Shown: positions 6,323 through 11,196 of the stretch, piece after piece
Layout: each line of letters starts with the position of its first letter
Numbering within the stretch: the first letter of the stretch is position 1
NCBI GenBank assembly: GCA_014729145.1
Contig: WJKL01000003.1
Coordinates: 1-12,419, forward strand
Reading direction: 5' to 3'
DNA from: Candidatus Woesearchaeota archaeon
GTDB taxonomy: Archaea > Nanobdellota > Nanobdellia > Woesearchaeales > WJKL01
Length of the DNA: 12,419 nucleotides
Made by a program: the position numbers and the translations under genes
Notes under the pieces: generated by a model
Told to the model about the DNA's origin: nothing
Database searches by the model: none
The model's input: only the letters and a program-made list of their open reading frames with translations

Positions 6323-6329
6323 ATTATTC
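6317..6329. terminator. Palindrome holding the stop codons of two convergent frames
   Basis: GAATAA-A-TTATTC is a perfect 6-bp inverted repeat. It contains the TAA of the tail fragment on the plus strand and the TAA of the methyltransferase on the minus strand. It may act as a weak bidirectional end signal, but the symmetry follows partly from both frames ending in Glu-stop. Confidence 0.3.
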
Positions 6330-7001
6330 TAATTTTTTAATGTTATAGATCATAAACTCATTTATCATATCTCCACCATGCTCCAGCGGACATTCTGTTT
6401 TTCTCAATAGTTCCAAAGAATAGCTATTTTCTTTAGCGATCCTTTTTATCTCATCAATATCAGCAAAATTTCCAGTTCCTAAAAGTAATTTTCCATCATC
6501 AAGAAGATATTCACTAGCCTGAGATATGTATTTTTCCAGGCTTTCATATTTATAATCAAAACCAGCCTTTAGTAATATCTTCTCATTTGGGTTATCTCCT
6601 TTATTAAACGGATGATTCCAGAAGATATAATCAAATTTTCCTTCAACTGGCTCATACATATCTCCCAATAATATTTTAACATCTTTTGGAAGATTTATTT
6701 TAGCATTTTCAACAGCACATTCATTTATATCTGTTGCAGTAACATCTGCTCCATTCATTCTGCATGCTAAGGCAATTATTCCAGTCCCTGTTCCTATCTC
6801 TAATAGTTTTTTCTGTTCTACTATTTCAGTTAGATTATCTGCAAACCACTGACTGTCAGAAAAATAAGCAGGAGAGAAAACATTTGGTTTGATCTTTAAC
6901 TCATTGCCATTGCTTTGTATAGTATAATCTTCTTCATGTCTATACATCTTGTCAAATATTTTTCTCACTTCCTTCTGCCATTCTTCTTTGCTGGCTTTCA
7001 T
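6324..7001 (-). CDS. SAM-dependent methyltransferase (HemK/PrmC-RsmC-like fold)
   Basis: A 225-residue class I methyltransferase. Motif I is LLEIGTGTGIIAL (66-78), the acidic ribose-binding end of strand 2 is ATDINECAVENA (D91), and motif IV is FWNHPF (127-132). That place is NPPY in HemK/PrmC, RsmC and N6-adenine enzymes; NHPF keeps the Asn and the second Pro. An N-terminal part (about 1-60) includes FSPAYFSDSQWFADNL, like the region before the MTS domain of protein- or RNA-modifying enzymes. The substrate cannot be read. Its ATG overlaps the stop of the upstream secreted-protein gene as ATGA, so the two are cotranscribed and probably translationally coupled. No SD is visible. Confidence 0.85.
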   Translation of the reverse strand: MKASKEEWQKEVRKIFDKMYRHEEDYTIQSNGNELKIKPNVFSPAYFSDSQWFADNLTEIVEQKKLLEIGTGTGIIALACRMNGADVTATDINECAVENAKINLPKDVKILLGDMYEPVEGKFDYIFWNHPFNKGDNPNEKILLKAGFDYKYESLEKYISQASEYLLDDGKLLLGTGNFADIDEIKRIAKENSYSLELLRKTECPLEHGGDMINEFMIYNIKKLE

Positions 7002-7648
7002 TTTATAGACAATCCCACAAGATATTTTTTCTTGTCATTGTCAAACTCAGCCATCTCTAACCTTCCAAACAAAGATATCCTGTCTGTCAAAGACTTGTTC
7101 AACTGTAGTTCGGTATAATAGCTTGCATCTTCACCATAGGGTTTTGTTATGTCCTGTGAAAACTCTACTGAAAATCCTTTTCCCAAAGGTTTTCCATAGA
7201 ATAGATTCAGGTTTAATGCTTCATCATCTAGACTCATATCAATATTTCCATAGCCTCCTAATTTCTGCATCAATCCGCTGTATCTTGCTCCAACTTTTGT
7301 GTCAAAGATCTCCTTTTTGTTTGCCTTTGTATCTATCAACAGTTTTAGTGGAGAATCTACTTTTCCGAACATAAATCTGTTTCTTCCAAAGTAGCTGTCA
7401 GAATCCCAGTCATTCACCTCATTTAATCCCTGATATCCTATTTCTAATTCTTTTATATCAAGAGACACATTAGTAAAAAGCCTATTTCTTATAGTTCTCT
7501 CTCCTTCAGATGTTCTTTCAGTATCTACTGCTGTTTCCAAAGCATTGTAACCTAAGTTAAATTTAGGCTCTTCTGCTTTGACTGTTCCAGCATACAATCC
7601 TAATGCAAGTGTTGCTCCTAAAATAGCATTTTTTATTTTTTTGAACAT
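6998..7648 (-). CDS. Secreted protein resembling an outer-membrane beta-barrel
   Basis: A 216-residue protein starting with a classical signal peptide: MFKKIKN, hydrophobic AILGATLALGLYAG, and a likely cleavage after VKA (residue 25). The rest has no long hydrophobic helix. It shows repeated short amphipathic strands with alternating residues separated by charged turns (VSLDIKELEIGYQGL, RFMFGKVDSPLKLLIDTKA, ALNLNLFYGKPLGKGFSVEFSQDI, RISLFGRLEMAEFDNDKKKYLVGLSIK). This is the texture of bacterial 8-12 stranded barrels. No family is recognised. ATG 7648 follows GGTGATAAAA; an upstream in-frame start at 7672 lies before that SD and is rejected. It is the first gene of the cassette 3 operon. Confidence 0.7.
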   Translation of the reverse strand: MFKKIKNAILGATLALGLYAGTVKAEEPKFNLGYNALETAVDTERTSEGERTIRNRLFTNVSLDIKELEIGYQGLNEVNDWDSDSYFGRNRFMFGKVDSPLKLLIDTKANKKEIFDTKVGARYSGLMQKLGGYGNIDMSLDDEALNLNLFYGKPLGKGFSVEFSQDITKPYGEDASYYTELQLNKSLTDRISLFGRLEMAEFDNDKKKYLVGLSIK

Positions 7649-7663
7649 TTTTATCACCTTTGT

Positions 7664-7679
7664 TAGCCCCATTTGGGCT
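7664..7679 (-). promoter_or_regulatory. GC-rich hairpin in the 5' leader of the barrel-like gene
   Basis: On the minus strand AGCCC and GGGCT can form a 5-bp stem around a short loop. It lies roughly ten nt upstream of the SD and close to the predicted transcript 5' end. It stands out in very AT-rich DNA. On the plus strand the same repeat is followed by five T and would look like an intrinsic terminator. Confidence 0.4.
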
Positions 7680-7682
7680 TTT

Positions 7683-7720
7683 TGTCATACTTTAGTAATC
7701 ACAATAGCAACATTTAAATA
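7683..7720 (-). promoter_or_regulatory. Cassette 3 partner promoter with shared operator-like element
   Basis: On the minus strand: TATTTAAATG as TATA box (7720-7711), then TTGCTAT, the shared TGTGATTACTA (7703-7693), then GTATGAC (7689-7683) near the expected start. The flanks differ from those of cassettes 1 and 2, so the preserved 11-mer is the likely functional core. Confidence 0.55.
7713..7720 (+). promoter_or_regulatory. TATA box of the cassette 3 regulator, shared with the minus-strand promoter
   Basis: TTTAAATA is centred about 29 nt before ATG 7746. Its TTTAAA core is palindromic and also serves as the minus-strand TATA element, so the two promoters probably exclude each other. Confidence 0.5.
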
Positions 7721-7724
7721 TTTC

Positions 7725-7744
7725 CTACTATATACATATAGTAG
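7725..7744. promoter_or_regulatory. Palindromic operator at the start of the cassette 3 regulator
   Basis: CTACTATAT and ATATAGTAG are perfect 9-bp arms around AC. The palindrome ends 1 nt before ATG 7746, over the predicted transcription start and downstream of the TATA box. This is a typical place for autorepression by the dimeric TrmB-like product. Confidence 0.6.
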
Positions 7745-7745
7745 T

Positions 7746-8492
7746 ATGATACAAGAAACACTGAAGAAAGTAGGTTTAACAGCCCAAGAATCAAGAGTTT
7801 ACCTTAAATTATTGACATTACAAGAGGCAAGAACAGGATTGTTATGCAAAGAGACAAACATCGCTTCTTCTAATATCTACAAGATACTGGATTCATTAAG
7901 AAAAAAAGGATTGGTCAGCTATAGACTTCAAAATAACATAAAAGTTTTCATGCCATCTCCTCCAGAAGCATTGAATGAACTCTTCATAAAAAAACAAAAG
8001 AGATTAGAACAAGAAAGAAAAGAAGTAACAGAAGCAATCTCAAAGCTAAAGACTCAAAAAATATCCTCTCCGCCAGAATCAAACTACAAATATCATGAAG
8101 GAATCTCTGGAATAAAAGCAATGTGGCACGAAATAAATGAAACAATGGACAATTCTGCTGTGATGAAGATCTATACAGGGAAACAAAGCAGTTTCCAAAG
8201 ATTAATCGGCTTCTTCAAACTTCATCATAGGCTGAGAAAAAAGAAAAAAGTCCAGGAACAGATGATATTCCCTAAAGAAGCAAAGAAATTAGGAGAAAAA
8301 AGAAAAGACAAACTTACAAAGATCAAATACAGACAATTAAACAACCAGGTAGAATGGGGTGTCTGGAAAGATATCTTCTATATCCATGACTATCCTGTAA
8401 AAAAGGCTCCCAGAGGTTTCTTGATAAAAGATAAAGAGATCGCAAAAACTTTTGAACAGGTCTTTGATCAGTTATGGGAAAAAAAAGAATAA
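7746..8492 (+). CDS. TrmB-like transcriptional regulator, cassette 3
   Basis: A 248-residue paralogue of the two upstream regulators. The winged helix-turn-helix (1-70) reads LKKVGLTAQESRVYLKLLTL, then NIASSNIYKILDSLRKKGLVSYR. A coiled-coil (80-105) and a C-terminal domain follow, starting YKYHEGISGIKAMWHEI and ending EQVFDQLWEKKE. The end is more divergent than the LMWNLAK of the other two, and the middle is very basic (HHRLRKKKKVQ). An in-frame ATG at 7578 would run through both promoters and is rejected; ATG 7746 fits the TATA box and the palindrome. It diverges from the barrel/methyltransferase operon. Confidence 0.85.
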   Translation: MIQETLKKVGLTAQESRVYLKLLTLQEARTGLLCKETNIASSNIYKILDSLRKKGLVSYRLQNNIKVFMPSPPEALNELFIKKQKRLEQERKEVTEAISKLKTQKISSPPESNYKYHEGISGIKAMWHEINETMDNSAVMKIYTGKQSSFQRLIGFFKLHHRLRKKKKVQEQMIFPKEAKKLGEKRKDKLTKIKYRQLNNQVEWGVWKDIFYIHDYPVKKAPRGFLIKDKEIAKTFEQVFDQLWEKKE

Positions 8493-8500
8493 AATTATTC
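8487..8500. terminator. Palindrome between convergent gene ends
   Basis: GAATAA-AA-TTATTC is a perfect 6-bp inverted repeat that includes the plus-strand stop of the regulator. It touches the minus-strand stop of the nucleotidyltransferase-like gene. It is possibly a weak bidirectional terminator, but the shared Glu-stop ends explain part of it. Confidence 0.25.
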
Positions 8501-8820
8501 TATTCTGTTTTCCATTCAAATGAATCACTTTTATGATAAGATTCAATCTCATTCTTTACTTGTTCTATTTGAGAATAACCTGCCTCACAGAATTTCCTTT
8601 TATTTTTTTTACTAAAAAAATCTTTGACAACATATTTTTTCAATCTCTCTCTAAATATTTCTATGCCTTTATCATCTGTAGTGATATCAATATCTTGAAT
8701 TTTAGTTTTAACTCCTAAAATTGTAAGATTGGCACTTCCTTCTAATCTCCATCTAAATCTTTTTCCTTTTATAGAATCAAGAACAATTTTCAATATTTCT
8801 TTAATCTCTTTCTTTTTCAT
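8500..8820 (-). CDS. Nucleotidyltransferase-fold protein, small
   Basis: A 106-residue protein with a recognisable nucleotidyltransferase signature: WRLEGSANLTILGVKTKIQDIDITTDD. It has GS at 28-29 and the acidic pair D43-x-D45 expected to bind metal. A third acidic residue is not obvious. The remainder is short and basic, ending ESYHKSDSFEWKTE. Such minimal proteins can transfer nucleotides or be inactive partners; the substrate is unknown. Its ATG overlaps the stop of the upstream ITPase gene by 4 nt, so they form one transcript with coupled translation. It converges on the cassette 3 regulator, 7 nt away. Confidence 0.65.
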   Translation of the reverse strand: MKKKEIKEILKIVLDSIKGKRFRWRLEGSANLTILGVKTKIQDIDITTDDKGIEIFRERLKKYVVKDFFSKKNKRKFCEAGYSQIEQVKNEIESYHKSDSFEWKTE

Positions 8821-9350
8821 TTCAAATATTTCTTAAATTTCTCAAAAACTTTTTTTCTATGACTTATAGAATTCTTTTCTTCTGCACTCATCTGTGCAAA
8901 AGTTTTCTTAAAACCTTTTGGCATAAACACAGGATCCCATCCAAAATTAGTCTCTCCTTTTGGCTTTACAATAGTTCCATCTACTCTGCCCTGGAAAACA
9001 TGAACTTTTCTGCCGTCATGATATGCAATCACACACAAAGCATATCCTGTTTTGTCTTTAAACCCTTTTAATAACTTAAACAATCCTTCTCTTCCCAATT
9101 TTTCAAGAAAAAACTTGATATATTCTCCAGGCAAACCATTCAAAGCATTAAAACAAAGAGCAGTGTCCTCAACAAAACAAGGCTTTCCTAATTTTCTAAA
9201 AGCTTCTCTAGCTTTATGCCTTGCAATTGCAATAGGATCTGCCTGAATCTCACTAACATCAAGATCTTTACTAGAAATCTTATGCTTTCCCAGTATTTCT
9301 CTAGCTTCCCTAAGCTTATTTTTATTGCCTGTAATGAATATAAGTTTCAT
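8817..9350 (-). CDS. Inosine/xanthosine triphosphate pyrophosphatase (Ham1/ITPA family)
   Basis: A 177-residue NTP pyrophosphatase that removes deaminated purine nucleotides (dITP, XTP) by hydrolysis to the monophosphate and pyrophosphate. Family motifs are present in order: FITGNKNKL (6-13), FVEDTALCFNALNGLPG (59-75), GYALC (102-106), FGWDPVF (136-142) and SHRKK (163-167). The wording LCFNALNGLPGEYIKFFLEKL is notably like eukaryotic ITPA (LCFNALGGLPGPYIKWFL) rather than the usual bacterial or archaeal LxxxGxPGVYSA. The length suits the family. ATG 9350 sits 27 nt after a TATA box, so it is leaderless. It overlaps the next gene by 4 nt. Confidence 0.92.
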   Translation of the reverse strand: MKLIFITGNKNKLREAREILGKHKISSKDLDVSEIQADPIAIARHKAREAFRKLGKPCFVEDTALCFNALNGLPGEYIKFFLEKLGREGLFKLLKGFKDKTGYALCVIAYHDGRKVHVFQGRVDGTIVKPKGETNFGWDPVFMPKGFKKTFAQMSAEEKNSISHRKKVFEKFKKYLK

Positions 9351-9373
9351 ACTAATCTTCCAACTAAACTAGG

Positions 9374-9381
9374 ATATAAAA
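9374..9381 (-). promoter_or_regulatory. TATA box of the ITPase gene
   Basis: TTTTATAT on the minus strand is centred about 27 nt before ATG 9350, with no SD between. It supports a leaderless transcript carrying the ITPase and nucleotidyltransferase genes. Confidence 0.6.
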
Positions 9382-9449
9382 GTTTCGAAATGTGAATGCA
9401 GTGAATATTTAGAAACCCAGTAAGCTTTTGCTTACGCTGGTTTCGAAAT
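9382..9449. repeat. Direct repeat pair flanking a hairpin
   Basis: GTTTCGAAAT occurs at 9382-9391 and again at 9440-9449; its core TTTCGAAA is a palindrome. Between and overlapping them, 9412-9444 can fold into a stem of TAAGC/GCTTA, CCAG/CTGG and GAAA/TTTC with two small bulges and a TTTT loop. It lies downstream of the minus-strand five-gene operon and could serve as its terminator, or be a small interspersed repeat. Confidence 0.45.
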
Positions 9450-9461
9450 AAAAATATACCC

Positions 9462-9905
9462 TTAATCATAATATTTATTTTCTTTGTGTTCTTTAAGTGA
9501 GCTATCATCTAGATTAATCATATATATCAAACTTGTATCTCCATATTCATCAGCCCACGCAGTTTTGATTCTATTGACTTTTGTACGTTCTAGATATACA
9601 AAGTTGTCCTCCCACAATTCTTTTTTATCATATTTAGAATGATAGGGGCTTCTAGTCATTACTTTTGGTGTCCAAATTTCCTGAATTTCATCATTATCTT
9701 TCTTTTTGAAATAGATCTTCAAAAATTCATTCCATTCAATGCCTCCAGAGTAATCCTCTGTATCCCATTCATGTTCTAAAATCTTTGCAGCAACTACTTG
9801 GTAATCTTTTGTTTCCACATATTCTGCATCACTCGCTGATCCAGTTGTTGCATACCCCATAACTCTCTTTGAATAGTTCTTAAGTTTTTCACTTATTCCA
9901 GGCAT
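9462..9905 (-). CDS. Unknown protein, last gene of the Lrp-associated operon (probably frameshifted at its start)
   Basis: I do not recognise this protein. The intact frame gives 147 residues from ATG 9905: MPGISEKLKNYSKRVMGYATTG, then a soluble mixed sequence with many Trp, Tyr and Asp (HEWDTEDYSGGIEWNEFLKIYF, PKVMTRSPYHSKYDKKELWED, VNRIKTAWADEYGDTSLIYM). There is no signal peptide. The expected start is ATG 9957, which has GGTGAT and overlaps the previous stop as ATGA, but that frame ends after 14 codons. Removing one A from the A4 run at 9944-9941 joins them, giving a new N-terminus MNKLETLEEKLKGFEKK before MPGI. Either the product begins at 9905 or the assembly or gene has a one-base insertion. 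Confidence 0.6.
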   Translation of the reverse strand: MPGISEKLKNYSKRVMGYATTGSASDAEYVETKDYQVVAAKILEHEWDTEDYSGGIEWNEFLKIYFKKKDNDEIQEIWTPKVMTRSPYHSKYDKKELWEDNFVYLERTKVNRIKTAWADEYGDTSLIYMINLDDSSLKEHKENKYYD

Positions 9906-9912
9906 CTTTTTT

Positions 9913-9957
9913 TCAAATCCTTTTAATTTTTCTTCTAATGTTTTCTAATTTATTCAT
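9913..9957 (-). other. Out-of-frame beginning of the preceding entry's gene
   Basis: ATG 9957 overlaps the TGA of the 180-residue gene (ATGA) and follows GGTGATGGAAA. It encodes MNKLENIRRKIKRI and then stops at 9913. In the neighbouring frame the same DNA reads KTLEEKLKGFEKK directly into MPGISEK with no stop. This is the expected picture for a single-base frameshift. Confidence 0.5.
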
Positions 9958-10496
9958 TTTCCATCACCAATTTTATTGTATTTTTTATCTATTTCTCTTA
10001 GTGTACAATCAAGCTCTTTGAGTCTTCTTGCATAAGTTTCATAGGTTTGTGATCTTTGTATAGATTCAATTACATCGAAGATTTCTGTTGCATCCAATTC
10101 TGTTTGATATTCTGCATTGATGTCTTCTTTAAGATAAGGTACTTTTTTTTCTATATCTTTTGGGTTTTTCTTAATATTGGCCATTACAAAAAGATCCCGA
10201 GATTCTCTAATTTTGTCTACTAGATTTTTATTGAATTCTTGCTCTTTTTTATCATGCATACCATAACCGCACATTTCCACAATATCAAATTTATCTGCAG
10301 AATCCAATAAAAAAGATATTTTCCCATTTTTGATATTTCTAGGAGTAGCCAGGCCGTGTAGAATGCCCTCTTCTCCCTTGTCATAAAAAGAGACTCTAGT
10401 TCTAGCTTCAACACTAAATTCATACAAAGATTCCATTTCCATCGGAGATTCAAATGATCCCGGCAGAATAATATATGTTAATTTTTTTTCTTTCAT
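9954..10496 (-). CDS. Unknown 180-residue protein of the Lrp-associated operon
   Basis: I do not recognise it. The N-terminal 90 residues look like an alpha/beta domain (KKLTYIILPGSFESPMEMES, VEARTRVSFYDKGEEG, GKISFLLDSADKFDIVEMCGYGMHD). The rest is helical and charged (FNKNLVDKIRESRDLFVMANIKK, ATEIFDVIESIQRSQTYETYARRLKELD). There is no signal peptide and no catalytic motif that I can name. ATG 10496 follows GGTGATAAAAA, which overlaps the stop of the upstream gene. Its stop overlaps the likely start of the next gene as ATGA, indicating a tightly coupled operon. Confidence 0.68.
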   Translation of the reverse strand: MKEKKLTYIILPGSFESPMEMESLYEFSVEARTRVSFYDKGEEGILHGLATPRNIKNGKISFLLDSADKFDIVEMCGYGMHDKKEQEFNKNLVDKIRESRDLFVMANIKKNPKDIEKKVPYLKEDINAEYQTELDATEIFDVIESIQRSQTYETYARRLKELDCTLREIDKKYNKIGDGK

Positions 10497-10502
10497 TTTT
10501 TA

Positions 10503-10802
10503 TCACCAATCATTCAAATACTTGATAGTTTCAAATCTTTCTTTGATATACTTAGGTTGTCCTGCAGCTTCAAAAGCTTCCTGAGCAGAATCATAATCGC
10601 CCATCTCTAAATAAGTACAACCAGCTGACTCAAAAAACACTTCTGCATTTTCTTTATCTTTGGCTCCTTTATACAATGTAGCTATCATAAAATAATCTGC
10701 AGCTGCTTTTTCAAGTAATTTTGTTCCTTTATACCTTCCTTTTCTCGCTTTGGTTTCCAAAGCCTTTGCTTTTTTTTCAAGTTTTTTTTCAAGTTCTTCC
10801 AT
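10503..10802 (-). CDS. Small TPR-like helical repeat protein
   Basis: A 99-residue protein. After a charged helix (residues 1-35, EELEKKLEKKAKALETKARK) come two helix-turn-helix units with the TPR-like spacing of small and aromatic residues: AAADYFMIATLYKGAKDKENAEVFFESAG and TYLEMGDYDSAQEAFEAAGQ. The MGDYDSAQEAFEAA segment is close to the TPR consensus. Such proteins mediate protein-protein contacts, so it may scaffold the other operon products. The ATG follows GGAGATGAT as SD. It is preceded by a 31-residue gene and followed 6 nt later by the 180-residue gene. Confidence 0.65.
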   Translation of the reverse strand: MEELEKKLEKKAKALETKARKGRYKGTKLLEKAAADYFMIATLYKGAKDKENAEVFFESAGCTYLEMGDYDSAQEAFEAAGQPKYIKERFETIKYLNDW

Positions 10803-10817
10803 TTTTCATCATCTCCA

Positions 10818-10913
10818 TCAGTTTGTTTCGTATTTTTTTTCAATCAAATTATAATTAGTATAGTCATTCAAATGATTCCATCTATCTTTTCCCATCATTT
10901 CTTCAAGTTTCAT
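10818..10913 (-). CDS. Very small protein (31 residues) in the Lrp-associated operon
   Basis: The frame begins MKLEEMMGKDRWNHLNDYTN and ends EKKYETN. It is preceded by GGAGG, the strongest SD in the region, 5 nt before ATG 10913. It sits 8 nt after the preceding gene's stop and 15 nt before the next start. Function unknown. Position, SD and lack of overlap make it more likely real than chance. Confidence 0.5.
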   Translation of the reverse strand: MKLEEMMGKDRWNHLNDYTNYNLIEKKYETN

Positions 10914-10921
10914 TTTTCCTC

Positions 10922-11092
10922 CTAATAACATGCTCTCCAGCTAAAGTCAACAACAGTTCTGTCCGTGTAAAGTTCAGGCAATTTCACCTTAACTTTGCCA
11001 ACTTCCAAATAGTCCATGTTGTTTTCTCTTGCATACTTCAACTGTTCAAGCAGTTCTTCTTGTTTTATTCCGAGTATTTTTTCAATATTCAT
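10922..11092 (-). CDS. Small protein (56 residues), first gene of the Lrp-associated operon
   Basis: The frame begins MNIEKILGIKQEELLEQLKY, continues ARENNMDYLEVGKVKVKLPEL and ends TVVDFSWRACY. It looks like a helical N-terminus followed by a short beta-rich part. ATG 11092 has GTGAG upstream and a TATA-like element about 35 nt upstream. It is the promoter-proximal gene, facing the Lrp-like regulator across a 104-nt intergenic region. No homologue recognised. The coding call rests on the SD, the uninterrupted frame and the tight fit with the next gene (8 nt). Confidence 0.55.
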   Translation of the reverse strand: MNIEKILGIKQEELLEQLKYARENNMDYLEVGKVKVKLPELYTDRTVVDFSWRACY

Positions 11093-11121
11093 TTTCACTC
11101 ACAATAATAATATACATTTAG

Positions 11122-11174
11122 TTTATAATAAAACTTATTAACAAATAGTTTGACAAAAACGTAAGTTTTATATA
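11122..11174. promoter_or_regulatory. Divergent promoters with a symmetric Lrp-type operator
   Basis: AAAACTTA (11130-11137) and TAAGTTTT (11162-11169) form an 8-bp perfect inverted repeat 24 nt apart. One arm touches the minus-strand TATA-like element (TTTATTATAAA, about 11132-11122), the other overlaps the plus-strand TATA box (TTTATATA, 11167-11174). The latter is about 26 nt before ATG 11197. A dimer or tandem-domain regulator on both arms could shut both promoters. Confidence 0.5.
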
Positions 11175-11196
11175 ATTAGTAAGCTATTATCAAAAT

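Noticed and set aside
7578..7745. 56-residue N-terminal extension of the cassette 3 regulator
   Set aside because: It would run through both promoters, the shared operator element and the palindrome. The paralogues align from ATG 7746.
6317..8505. Similar GAATAA/TTATTC strings at several gene ends, as a possible repeat family
   Set aside because: Most of the likeness comes from genes ending in Glu plus stop (GAA TAA) on both strands at convergent ends, so it is not evidence of a mobile repeat.
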